Source: Phallusia fumigata
Lineage: Eukaryota > Chordata > Ascidiacea > Phlebobranchia > Ascidiidae
NCBI GenBank assembly: GCA_008931825.1
Contig: QXVZ01008237.1
Span: 1-20,635 of the forward strand
DNA length: 20,635 nucleotides
Direction: 5' to 3'
Part shown: one piece after another, positions 1 through 10,500 of the stretch
Position numbering within the stretch: position 1 is the first letter of the stretch
Layout of the letters: every line of letters starts with the position of its first letter
The notes under the pieces: generated by a model
The model's input: the letters and a program-made list of their open reading frames with translations, nothing else
Told to the model about the DNA's origin: nothing
The model's database searches: none
Position numbers and translations under genes: made by a program

Positions 1-53
1 TTCCCATTTCAGCCGTAAAATTGTGGTTTACTTTCATTCTCAGTTGGAATTAC

Positions 54-368
54 CTTAAAAAATTCCACTTTTTTGCCTGTGTTCCACATTGCTGGATGAC
101 TTTTCACCTCACCAATGGTTGGTCGAATTGATGGTTCGTGTTGCACCATTTTCTTCACCAAATCACATGCTGTGACCATTTTCTCGTGTGTCAAATCTAA
201 ATGCGTTGAATCAAGCGCATCACTAGGAATCAGATGTTGAAAGGAAGGAGGTTTATTCATTCGGATGTTTGCCTGATGCATGAAGCATTCATCACCAAAC
301 AAATATTTTCCCAGGGCGAGGACATAGTAAACGTATCCGCCAAACGCAAAGATATCCGATGAGATTTT
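54..368 (-). CDS. Copy L exon 10: kinase C-lobe and start of KEN
   Basis: 315 nt from the acceptor CGAACAG. It encodes DIFAFGGYVYYVL and HQANIRM, resembling the IRE1 alpha-F and following segment, then PTIGEVKSHPAMW and KKVEFFK at the kinase/KEN boundary. The donor GTAATT follows at 53. Positions 53-1 are intron that aligns with copy R intron 10. Confidence 0.85.
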
Positions 369-3300
369 CTGTTCGATGGAAAAAACAAGTCTTCTTTGTA
401 AGTTTACAATTTGGCAGGAATCAAAGCAGTCTATATTTATCCATATCTAAGAGGCCGGGAAAAGGTGTAACAATAAACATTGCATTTTGCGATTACTTTC
501 CCCAATTGATTCAAACGCTATTTCAGTGGAGCAGCTATAAGCAATGGGCCAGATTTCATTTGTAATACAGTTGTTAAAACATATTGATTAATCAAACTAA
601 GTCCTACCGAATTAGATACTTATAGTTTTTTAATATTTGAAGTGATAATGTAAAACTTTTTTCATTCTCTTATTTTACTGGTTATAGTAATATATACACC
701 AAAAGCTATAGGGCAAAACCAAAGACCAAACAATCTAAGAGTCTTGTAATGACTTGCCACTTTAACAGAATCCCCGTTATCGCTGTAGCATTCAGGTGCC
801 ATGAAAGATTCGGTTCCGGCTGGACCAGTGAAATGCGATGATCGGTTGGGTCCAATTATCCTACTTAAGCCGAAGTCAGTCAGTTTGACCAAAATTCTAC
901 CGTCGTTTGTCTTTTTGAGCAAAAAGTTTCCTGGTTTGATGTCGCGATGAACTGTTGACAAAAAAGGGCAGTCGCCGGAAGGAATATATAAAACAAGAAT
1001 TCACTAACCAATTGTTAGTTTGTGCAAATACTGCAGTCCTTCGCAGGATTGTACGATGATTTCGTGAGAGCTGATATCAAAATGCTGTAGAAAGTCGACA
1101 TCCAGATCAAAACCAGTTTCAGAATCAATGGGTTTGTGTTTGCTGTTGCCACCGTTTTGTTTCACCTTCTTGCATGAAACCCACTGAAAGACACCATACA
1201 TGTTAACTGCAATTAATTATTTGATTTTAAAACCGACTTTGTTTCAAATTGCTAACACTATGATAGGCCTACATACCTGTAATACATCTCCTCCACAAAG
1301 TTCCATCACCAAATTAACCAAACGGTCCTGAATAAACAACCGGATACATTAGGCCAATTAGTGTCAACAGCAGCTGTAATCACAAAACTAGCGAAAATTT
1401 ACTCATGTTGCGAAAAAAACTAAACAAAGGCGTTGGGTCCAGACCACTCCAGACCCCCCAAGCAGTGATCGTCGTACCCCAAAGTCCTCTGGATATATAA
1501 TCTTGAACAGAGGAAATTGGAAAAACAGGTTTTGTTTGCAGTGACTTCTCGTTGCAAACATTTGTTGCGGGGAGAGTTGTGTGAAAGGCTTAAAGACTGA
1601 CAAAAAGTCTTAAACGCTATGTTTTACAGTTATTAAGTTCAACTTAAGGTTAATTCTGTGTCTATCATTCAATAAATGTACCTCTTTAAAAACTCCAACG
1701 TATCCAATGATAAAAGAGCAATCGCATTTGCTGATTACAAGCTTTTCCTCTTCGATCATTTTGTAAAACTTTGGGTCGACACTTTTGACAGCGTGTACCT
1801 TTCCATCTGCTTCACTTCGGCAGCTACGTGAAAAGCGTTTGTTTATTAGTGCCGCTGCACAGCAAAAAGAAAGTAGGCTATTAATTAACTATAACTAGAA
1901 GCACTTGTGTAATCACACAGTAACTTACGTAACTATCCTAACGCCATAAGTTCCTTCAGTTATTGTCCGATTTTGTTCTAAGGACATTTGCACTCCTTGA
2001 GTTTTGGTTTTAACTTTGGCGGTTGGTTTGATGGAACTTGTTTTTAAAGTGCTCTACAAAAAATGTGTTAGGGCATATATCGTAAGAAGAACATAAAACA
2101 ATTCTTTGTGTGTGCTATATACTGTTTCTTTGAGCAAAATGAAAAGACATGTCAGTACCATAAATCACAACTCTTTCGCAGTTTTAAACGATGTCAATTA
2201 TTATGACACGTAAAGGGCAGAAAACACTTACTGCTTCAACTTGCTTTGGATAAGTTGCTTCGAGCAGAAGTTGGCATTCCTCCAGCATCTCTTCTGGCAA
2301 CTCTTTCGCCACCATGCATTTGAATTCTGGATCTTTGGCTTGATTCAGCCAAGCGCTAACGCACTGTAAAGGTGTTGCGCCGGACCGTCGCTTTGCTGCA
2401 TAATTTGCGACCAAAGTTGGCAATTTATGCACTTTTCTATCTACGTCACAGCCAGGACCAAATACTTTGTTCATTAGTCTCCTGATGTTTGGGTTACAAA
2501 ATCCAAAAATGAATTTTAAAAGGTGCATGGAACTGTGATCGAAAAGAATGTTGCAAAACAGTTCAAAATTTTTAAAGCTAGCGAACTGAAACAGCCAAAC
2601 TGCGGAGTAGAAATACTCCCAAACATCACTTTGGTTTTGAACTTTTTTTGGAAACCGGCTACGGAAATTTTCCCAAGAAGTTTTTGCAAAAAACTGTTGC
2701 TCGGAAATTGTTTTGTTCTGCCTCGCAACTTTCCTCAGAAAAATCTCGGACAGTGATGCATCCTTGTCAAGGGCGAATTCTTCTTTAATCTTCTCTGCTA
2801 TATCGTTAAAAACCTTGTCATTGCTTTCGGCAAGTAACAACGAAGGTATTTCTAAAAAATAGTAAATGCTTTTAAATGGATTTTTTCGAGCCTCAACACA
2901 ACTTACAACATTGGGCTATCACTAATCATCCTTTAATCGCATTTTTTGAGTCCAAGTTGTAACAGTTTCGAACGAACAAAAAGTACAGCCGGTATGGTCA
3001 TACTTTTGATTAGTAATTGGTCAAGCGCAGTGTTTTTGTTTTCTATACCTCTCCTATATACCAGCTTACTAACTAACAAGACAATTATTGTCACCTGCGC
3101 ACACTGCATGCTAGCAGAAACAAAAAAGTGAAATTAAATGTTACAAGTAGTTGAATGTTAAAGGTATCTTTTTATCTTTTTCAGTGCTCTCCCTTCAAAG
3201 CCTTTGCGCTCCTTCTCTTACCCGCTTTTTCCTGTGCATCAACAGTCGCCTCTTTTCTATTTGTAGAAGGTACCAGCTTATACAATTTTTGTTTTCCTTC

Positions 3301-4586
3301 GTGGTATCCCTGTAATCATCAACACCAACGCATTAACATTAAGTTTGCAACCTTTTTTGCTACTGCGTTTGCATATCTATCTTTATACCCTATAATCTAT
3401 TTGTCCATGTTCATTTACCATTGTAAATCTTATTTTTTAAACTACACATTTACGTGTGCATCGGGCAGCATTAAAGTGGTTACTTCATAGTTGGACATAA
3501 CCCACTTCTAGCTAATATAAGTAATGGAGCCGTATAAGTGCACTGCTCATTGTGATTTTGGCATTAACGAGAAAACATGCTTTACCCCTGTGCACCCCTT
3601 AAAACCATATAAACCCAGGTTTGCTCACAATTAATGCTTTCAACTTTACCGTTTTTGTGGGAATACCCCTTCCGGTTGGAGATGAGACCTTCAGAGAGTC
3701 TATAGTACAGAACATAAAATGAGACTGAACTGCGCAAATGGAGTAAACTTTAAAATTGAATTTCGCCAATATACCAACCTTGATTAGAAAATTTATTCGA
3801 CGCTGAATGGTTTGTAATTGTGGGAGGTTGCAGAGTGCTATAGAGATGAGGTTCTCGTGTTCCTAAAATCGAATTTTGAATATTACACAAATGTATCCAC
3901 GCAAAGGCGCAGATTAAATGTATGATGAACCACGGCTTACCTGTGTTTGACATTTTCGTTCCATTAAAATCATTGTGTTTGGGCATTTCGCATGGTAGTT
4001 CCTTTAATACGTCTTTGCACATCTTATAAACACGAACATTTTTGGCATCGACACCAAATTGCGCAGAAATTGTGTCCATGCATTCCCGTAAGTACGCTCG
4101 CTGTGCGGTATAGTCTTCAGCGAAACTGGCGGCTTGTTGAATATAGTAAAGTGTCCAAGAGATTTGTAGACAGCGTTCCTCCTGAGGTTTTGCGTTAATT
4201 TTGAGCATTTGGTTCAGTAAATCCCGCAACAAGGGAAGTACGCACTCTTGTACATAAATTTTATCCGCATTTACTTCAATTATTTTGCTCGCTGTGTTCG
4301 ACAAAGATTCGGCTTGCCTTTTTAAATCAGCCAATAAACGAATGCTGTCGGATTTACATTCGTTTTTGGCAAAAATAAGGTGATGCATGCAAAGCAATTC
4401 GGGCCATTTTTGTTGCTCAAGATATTTAATTCGTAAGGATTCAATTTCGGCCGCAGTCAGCTGGGAAGTACTTTCCGTTACACAAGTTGCTGCCTCAGTA
4501 TACTTTCTTTCACGAATAAGGGCAGCGTACTTCTCGGCAATCATTGTCGCATTGAAATGCTTTGTCACTGTCTCGGTTTGTGTGCT
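54..4586 (-). CDS. Copy L: paralogous kinase-endoribonuclease gene, 3' end outside window
   Basis: Exons in transcription order: 4586-3941, 3862-3779, 2851-2232, 2053-1929, 1823-1682, 1327-1277, 1183-1009, 951-758, 368-54. From the second of these onward every exon has the same length and phase as in copy R, and all are free of stops (784 codons in total). It encodes the two helical N-terminal domains and the whole kinase, with HAVK, MELCGGD, HRDIKPGN, DFG, APE and a final HPAMW-x8-FFK that begins the KEN domain. The KEN exons would lie left of position 1. The reading frame of the first listed exon enters in phase 0 behind an AG at 4588-4587, unlike copy R (phase 1), and I could not find a coding first exon. 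An in-frame ATG at 4544-4542 could be the start if the upstream exon is non-coding. This is the better preserved copy over the region seen. Confidence 0.83.
758..951 (-). CDS. Copy L exon 9: kinase catalytic and activation loops
   Basis: 194 nt with VHRDIKPGNF, LTDFGLSRI and GTESFMAPE, all essential kinase residues present. The exon is followed by GCAAGT at 757-752, so the intron appears to be of the GC-AG class, whereas copy R has GTATGT here. Confidence 0.85.
1009..1183 (-). CDS. Copy L exon 8: kinase insert and alpha-E
   Basis: 175 nt beginning with TGG (1183-1181), a codon that is TGA in copy R. It encodes a polar insert and then SCEGLQYLHKLTI leading into the catalytic loop. The donor GTTAGTG starts at 1008. 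This is the unoccupied version of the site where copy R has a hAT insertion. Confidence 0.83.
1277..1327 (-). CDS. Copy L exon 7: kinase hinge
   Basis: 51-nt exon encoding DRLVNLVMELCGGDVLQ, the strand and hinge of the kinase. It aligns with the IRE1-type hinge by motif (ELC followed by small residues). It has a TTCAG acceptor and GTATGT donor. Confidence 0.82.
1682..1823 (-). CDS. Copy L exon 6: kinase beta3 and alpha-C
   Basis: 142 nt. It carries HAVK with the ATP-contacting lysine and a Glu-rich helix (IEEEKLVISK) that supplies the salt-bridge glutamate. It ends YVGVFKE before donor GTACAT. Confidence 0.82.
1929..2053 (-). CDS. Copy L exon 5: basic linker and glycine-loop strand
   Basis: 125 nt with acceptor TTTGTAG and donor GTAAGT. 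It encodes a Lys/Thr-rich linker and then a degenerate nucleotide-binding loop, ITEGTYGV. It ends in phase 2, matching the next exon. Confidence 0.78.
2232..2851 (-). CDS. Copy L exon 4: second N-terminal domain
   Basis: 620 nt, open throughout, ending VEA before donor GTAAGT. Probably all-helical. It contains FGFCNPNIRRLMNKVFGPG and LQCVSAWLNQAKD, shared with copy R. I recognise no known family. It is more diverged from copy R than the kinase exons are. Confidence 0.8.
2852..3778 (-). other. Copy L intron 3
   Basis: 927-bp intron that aligns along much of its length with copy R 8531-9572. Open frames here on the plus strand are not preserved in copy R. No element termini seen. Confidence 0.6.
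3779..3862 (-). CDS. Copy L exon 3: polar linker
   Basis: 84 nt, phase 1 in and phase 1 out, encoding a Ser/Thr/Pro/Asn-rich linker (REPHLYSTLQPPTITNHSAS). Length and phase match copy R 8447-8530. The donor is GTTGGT. Confidence 0.72.
3941..4586 (-). CDS. Copy L exon 2: N-terminal helical domain
   Basis: 646 nt between an acceptor (TTTGCAG) and donor GTAAGC. The encoded sequence is charged and helix-rich with TPR-like helix pairs (for example YAALIRERKYTEAA, then KWPELLCMHHLIFAK), which is an impression of fold only. Homology with copy R starts abruptly at the EKYAALIRE segment. The preceding 17 residues do not resemble those of copy R. Confidence 0.8.
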
Positions 4587-5130
4587 CTGCAAACATAGGG
4601 ATGGCGTAAGTCTAATTCCGCACTGTTACAGGTTTATTGCTCCACAAAATTCCTTTGAAAACAATGGATTGGTAAGTAAGCATGTTTACCCAACAGCATG
4701 AGTTCCGTTTATCCAGCATATGCTGACTTTTTTTCGACAGATAAAAAACATACTTACCATTACTATGTCGGCTGATGCGAAAATATTCAGTAATATTGAA
4801 ATTTGTTTTGTTCACAGTACGTTTTTGAGAAATGTATAGATTCGTTTGCGGCTGTTGATGAAACACTAGATTATAAAATTGTCGTTTTGTTCCTTACCAC
4901 TTTTAATCAGAGTAGGCTTTTTGATGTTAAAATGTTATGCTTAAGTTTCTGATCACACACGATCGACTGTCGTTTAAACAAATCTTATCTAAATTGTCAA
5001 TTTTTAAACTCACTTCTCTTCCTTATAGTCATTTTATCAGCGATTATTTGTCATTGTATTTATTTTGCTCTGCCTTAATCTACAAACGTTTTGTATCTAC
5101 AGAACAAAAAACAATATATGTCGCTTTTAA

Positions 5131-5239
5131 CGTCACATACCTGTAATGCTGGGTCTGAGAGAAAAACAACACCCATTACCTGTCAGGACATGTCTTTCCC
5201 GGCGCTTTTCACCCGGGTTTTACCCTCGTTCCAGCACCT
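5131..5239 (-). promoter_or_regulatory. Conserved upstream block of copy L
   Basis: On the minus strand it begins AGGTGCTGGAACG and ends CAGGTATGTGACG. It matches 6925-7044 on the plus strand with small indels. The end looks like a splice donor (AG then GTATGT), so this could be a non-coding first exon or a shared promoter element. Confidence 0.45.
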
Positions 5240-5394
5240 GAAGCACTTGCTGCCTACGAATGTTTCAGCTTTATTTATACATGATATGGATATATAATGT
5301 ACATATGCAAACTGCAACAAACAATTTTTTTTTCCAAAATTTCAGCTGGTAAAATTAAAATGAGGGTCTATACAGGCTTCACAGGATATATCAG

Positions 5395-5717
5395 CATTTC
5401 TTAAAAATGCGTCCGCGGCCCCTAGGGGTCCGTGAAGCGATTTTAAGTGGACCGCGAAGCATCTTCAGTCTCTCATGATCCGACTATATTTTGGGATTGC
5501 TGAAATGTACCTAATAAACGTTGATTTCGCCCTATGTGACACCACCGTGCAATGCTGCTTCGTATATCGAAAGTAGAATAATGCGAGTGTGACGCAGAAG
5601 AATTGTAATCGAGTGCAGTTCACTCGAGTTCAATATTTAGTGGACCGAGAGCATCGAAAAAACTGCAGAGAGACACGTTATACAAATAATTTTGAAACGA
5701 TTGGGAACCACTTCTAT
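5395..5717 (-). mobile_element. hAT-like non-autonomous element fragment
   Basis: Read on the minus strand it starts AAGTGGTTCCCAA, like the CAGTGGTTCCCAA end common in hAT-derived elements. The far side holds GTCCGCGGCCCCTAGGGGTCC with GGACC repeats typical of such elements. No matching opposite terminus or target duplication was found, so the limits are approximate. Confidence 0.35.
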
Positions 5718-6924
5718 ATATTGTTGTAAGCATTATGAAATCAATGCTAATCATGGGTTTGTATAAGCAGTGGGAGATTTCAGCTTATGTAGCCACCCTG
5801 CGCTATGAATGTATTTGACCAGGTATAAATGCTGTTGTATCGGCGTTAGAAAGAAAAAATTATCCGTTTCAAACGTTTACTTACACGCATCCACGAAACA
5901 ATATTTATTTTAATGTTTATTTGTGTAGCAACGCCTTTGAGACAGATATAAGGCTCAAAACGAAATAGCGCACTACATATGTTAATGTTTATTCCGTTTA
6001 TTATTGCTTCTTCTGACACCCAAAAATAATTTTAATGTTTGGTTTTATAATGGCCAAACGAAATAATTGCTAAGAATATATTCAAACTGGTTGGGAATTA
6101 GGCAATTGTGAATATGTCACAAACTTTTCAAAAATGTTTTGTGCACTGCACGTGGTATCAATGGTGCCAGAACTTAACGGGATAATGCACTTTTCTAGTG
6201 AGTGCATTTTGGTCAAATTGGGGGATTGTCATTTATTTGCGTAATAATCTGCAACTAAATTGCAATTAAAATATGAGTATCTTGAAGTGTGTTTGTAAAG
6301 TAAAGGTCGAGCTAGATTTGTTATATTCTTTACAAATATTTTGTTTTGGGGTATTGTCCAAAGGCGGTAATATTAATAGTATTCAAGATCTTCGTAATTT
6401 TAAAAGATGTAGCCTATAATCAAAAACGAAATTCACAGAAACATACGAGTACCATTTTATTTTGAAAGTTTGGCATGAAGATGGAGACGTTTTTGGCCCT
6501 AAAGGCGCTGCGAGGAAATGTTGGAAGGAAATCCAAAACATCAGGAAATGTTGTGGTAACGTATGATTAAGCCAAGCCCATCCAGGTCATTAAAAATAAC
6601 AGCCATTGCTTTTACCTCCTATACATTGATTCGCATCTAACTTTGGTTGGATACAGGGTAGCAATTCGAAATTACGGGTAGTTGAACTGCAGTCCCCTTT
6701 ACGGTAGTTGAACACACATGACCATCATCAGATGCATGTATGCTTTCATTAACCTCACAATAGAACAGCGTAAGTAGTGTGAAGTTTGCATAGCCTCTCT
6801 ACTTTATATTTACAAGCCACTACAGGCCCAAAAATTGTGCAAATTTATTTCTCGCAGTTTGCGATAACTACGTACTTACATCCATGTATATCAAGTTTCA
6901 ACAACCGAGAGCATTTGCAGTTTT

Positions 6925-7044
6925 AGGTGCTGGAACGTGGGTAAGGCCCGGGGAAAAAGCTTCGGGTAATGATATGCCCAGAAAGGTATTGGATGTTGCT
7001 AGTTTTTCCGCTCGACAGGTCCACAGCATATAGGTATGTGGCGT
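6925..7044 (+). promoter_or_regulatory. Conserved upstream block of copy R
   Basis: It begins AGGTGCTGGAACG and ends TAGGTATGTGGCG, the mirror of 5131-5239. It lies about 0.6 kb before the ATG of copy R. It may be a leader exon with donor GTATGT or a regulatory block. Confidence 0.45.
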
Positions 7045-7485
7045 AACAAGACAAGTATTTTGTTTGTTTTGTGCATGCGGAACGTTTCTTGGTTATAGCA
7101 GTGATGAATACAAAGCCGAAAAATAGGTAAAGAACTAAAGGTCGGCAAGTTGAACATATGTTTTACTTTAGGCAAAGCTTTGACAGCTGTCGATTGTGTG
7201 TGGGCTGATACTTAAGCAACGTATTCTAAGAGCGAAAAGCCTATTCTGATGGAGGATGCTAAAACAAAACCAAAAATCGGTGAGTCAGTTTGTCGTCAAC
7301 AGCCCGACCGAATCAGAAAATTCCCGAAAATGGTAAAAAATGTAAATATAACAAAAAGAAAATTCCATTGATCCTTTTCGCATGACAACCTACAAGACCA
7401 TGCTGATGGTGGATTTGTTGTTAGTCGGCAAATCAAAGCAGATTGCGTTACACATAGGGTTACATGTGACTATAATTACCATTGC

Positions 7486-7493
7486 TATAAAAA
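7486..7493 (+). promoter_or_regulatory. Possible TATA box of copy R
   Basis: TATAAAAA lies 85 bases before the ATG at 7571, leaving room for a transcription start near 7515 and a short leader. No counterpart is obvious at the equivalent place in copy L. AT-rich sequence makes chance occurrence likely. Confidence 0.3.
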
Positions 7494-7570
7494 CATAACT
7501 ATCATTGCCATATCGCTGAATCTTGCGAAACAAATCACACTGGCTTGTGTAACCCATCAAATCCTAAACA

Positions 7571-7586
7571 ATGTCGAAATTCGTTG
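7571..7586 (+). CDS. Copy R exon 1: start codon exon
   Basis: A 16-nt exon, ATG with AAACA before it, encoding MSKFV plus one base, followed by a strong donor GTATGT. It joins in frame to 7728 (acceptor TTAACAG) to give the Asp codon 6. It was chosen because it has the only phase-compatible ATG and donor just upstream. Transcript data could move it. Confidence 0.6.
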
Positions 7587-10500
7587 GTATGTAACCCTAT
7601 CTTCTTGGCTTACAAACAATCTCTCGCATAAACCCATTGTGGTTTAAAGGATTGTTCGGTGGCGAAAGCTAAGGGCAATCGTGTGCAACTACACGGAAAA
7701 AAACCTACACATTTTGTATGTTAACAGACCATACGAAGATGGGATTCGATGTAAGACACTTCGCTCCAAAGATCGAACAGAAGTACGCCGCCCTTATTCG
7801 TGAAAGAAAGTATACTGAGGCAGCTGCTTGTGTAACGGAAAGCACTTGCAAACTGACTGCGGCCGAAATTGAATCCTTACGAATTAAATATCTTGAGCAA
7901 CAAAAATGGCCCGAATTGCTTTGCATGCATCACCTTATTTTTGCCAAAAACGAATGTAAATCCGACAGCATTCGTTTATTGGCTGATTTGAAAAGGCAAG
8001 CCGAATCTTTGTCGAACACAGCGAGCAAAATAACTGAAGCGAATGCGGATAAAATTTATGTACAAGAGTGCGTACTTCCCTTGTTGCGGGATTTACTGAA
8101 CCAAATGCTCAAAATTAACGCAAAACCTCAGGAGGAACGCTGTCTACAAATCTCTTGGACACTTTACTACATTCAACAAACCACGGGTTACACAAAGGAC
8201 TTCAACTTACAGCGAGCATACTTACAGGAATGCATGGACACAATTTCTGCGCAATTTGGTGTCGATGCCAAAAATGTTCGTGTTTATAAGATGTGCAAAG
8301 ACGTTTTAAAGGAACTACCATGCGAAATGCCCAAACACAATGATTTTAATTTTGGAGCGAAAATGTCAAACACAGGTAAGCCGTGGTTCACCTACATCCA
8401 ATCTGCGCCTTTGTGAGGATGTTTAACATTCAAAATTCGATTTTAGGAACACGAGAACCTCATCTCTATAGCACTCTGCAACCTCCGACAATTACAAACC
8501 ATTCAGCGTCGAATAAACTTTCTAATCAAGGTTGGTATATTGGCGAAATTCAATATTAAAGTTTAAACCATTTGCGCACTTCAGTCTCATTTTATGTGCT
8601 GTACTATAGATTCTCTGAAGGTCTCATCTCCAATCAGATGGGATATTCCCACAAAAACGGTAAAGTTGAAAGCATTAAATTTGAGCAAATCTGGGTTTAT
8701 AGGGTTTTAGGGGTGCACAGGGGTAAAGCGCGTTTTTTCGTCCTTCATGCCAAAACCACAATGAGCAGCGCACTTAATATACGACTTCATTGCTTACATT
8801 GGCTTGAAATGGGTTATGAAGTCCAAATGTGATGTGACAATTTAAATGCTGCTCGATACACATGTAAACATCATACAGTTTAAAACAAGATAATGGCTAT
8901 ATCGTGTAGGTCCAAATCGACCGGGACGAATAAACTATATAGGGTCAAAATGGACTCCATAAACGCAGCAGCAAAAATGTTAATGCGTTGGTGTTGATGA
9001 TTATAGGAATACCACAAAGGAAAACAACATTTGTATAAGCTACATTCTACAAACAGAAAGGTGGCGACTGTTGATGGCCTGGCAAATGCGGGTAAGAGAA
9101 GAAGCGCAAATGTTAATTACACAACTAAATGTTTATTTATTTAATTGCTAAACCAAAGGTTCTAGAAATATCCCCCCCTGATAGGTGAGGTGCAAATAAA
9201 CTATTAGCGGCAAAATAAACCATTATTGTAAATTGTAACACGAAACTTAGTTTTTCTTTTTTTCGTTTCTGCTAGCATGCAACTCAATTAGTGTGCGTTG
9301 GGACAATAATTGTCTTGGTAGTTAGTATTAGCTGTTATATAGGAGAGGTGTAGAAAGAAGTTTGAAAAACACTGCGCTAGACCAAGTGCTAATCAAAAGT
9401 ATGACGTCCCATACCGGCTGTCGTTTTTTGTTGATTGGAAACTATTACAACCTGGAACCAAAAGTTGCGACTAAAGTATGATTGGTGATAGCTCAATGTC
9501 GTTAGGTTGTGTTGAGGCTCGAAAAATCAATTTATTGAAGTTTCAAACTTGAGGAGTTTTTGCTTTTTTTAGAAATGCGTGCGTTGTTATTTGCCGAAAA
9601 CAATAACAAGTTTTTTAACGATATAGCAGAGAAGATTAGAGAACAACTCGCCCTTGACAAGGATGCATCACTGTCCGAGATTTTTCTAAGGAAAGTTGCA
9701 AGCCAGAACGAAATGCCATTTCCCGAGCAACAGTTTGTTGCAAAAAGTTATTGGGAAGTCCGTGGCCGGTTTCCGAAACAAGTTCGAAACCAACGGGATG
9801 TTTGGGAGGATTTCTACTCAGCCGTTTGGCTGTTTCTCTTCGCTAGTGTAGGAGATTTTAAACAATTTGGAGATCTTCTTTCCGATAAAAGTTCCATGCA
9901 CCTTTCAAAATTCATTTTTGGATTTTGTAACCCAACCATCAGGAAACTAATGAACAAAGTATTTGGACCTGGCTGTGACGTGGATAGAAAAGTGATCGAA
10001 TTGCCGACATTAGTCGCAAAGTATGCAACAAAGCAGAGGTCTAACGCAACACCTTTACAGTGTGTTAGCGCTTGGCTAAAACAAGCCAAAGATTCAGAAT
10101 TCGAACGCATGGTGGCGAAAGAGTTGCCAGAAGGGATGCTGGAGGAATGCCAGTTTCTGGTTGAAGCTACTTATCCAAAGCAAGTTGATGCAGTAAGTGC
10201 CCTTTGTTATTTATATGTCATAATAATTGACTGCCAGCGTTTTGAACCGCGAAAGAGTTGTGAGTTTTGGTACAGACATGTTTTCTAGTTTTGCCTAAAA
10301 AAATCGTAAACATTTAAAGGATTGTTTAATGTTTTTCGTACATCATGCCTTAACACACCTTTCACTTTTTGTTTATATTTGAAGAGCACTTTAAAAACAA
10401 GTACTGCCAAACCAGCCGCTATAGGAAAAACTAAAACTCAAGGAGTGCAAATGTCCTTAGAAAACAATCGGATAATAACTGAAGGAACTTATGGCGTTAG

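Larger units (their letters stand above)
1..5380 (-). repeat. Left arm of large inverted repeat
   Basis: The arm runs beyond position 1. Its minus strand aligns with the plus strand of 6820-13130 across exons, introns and the 5' flank. Introns look about 75-80% alike by eye and many exons 90-98%. Confidence 0.85.
4587..7570. other. Intergenic region between the two divergent genes
   Basis: About 3 kb without a convincing gene. Its outer parts (4600-5380 and 6820-7570) are the aligned 5' flanks of the two copies. The centre, about 5380-6820, holds a hAT-like fragment and otherwise AT-rich sequence with no motif I recognise. Being shared by two divergent genes, it may hold both promoters. Confidence 0.6.

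Noticed and set aside
2523-2756. Open frame on the plus strand
   Set aside because: It is antisense to exon 4 of copy L, which is supported by splice sites, phase and a paralog.
3155-3490. 111-codon plus-strand ORF with hydrophobic stretches
   Set aside because: It lies in intron 3 of copy L and the corresponding intron of copy R does not keep it open.
4697-4699. ATG on the minus strand followed by a GTAAAC donor, as first exon of copy L
   Set aside because: It would end in phase 1, which does not join in frame to the acceptor at 4588-4587.
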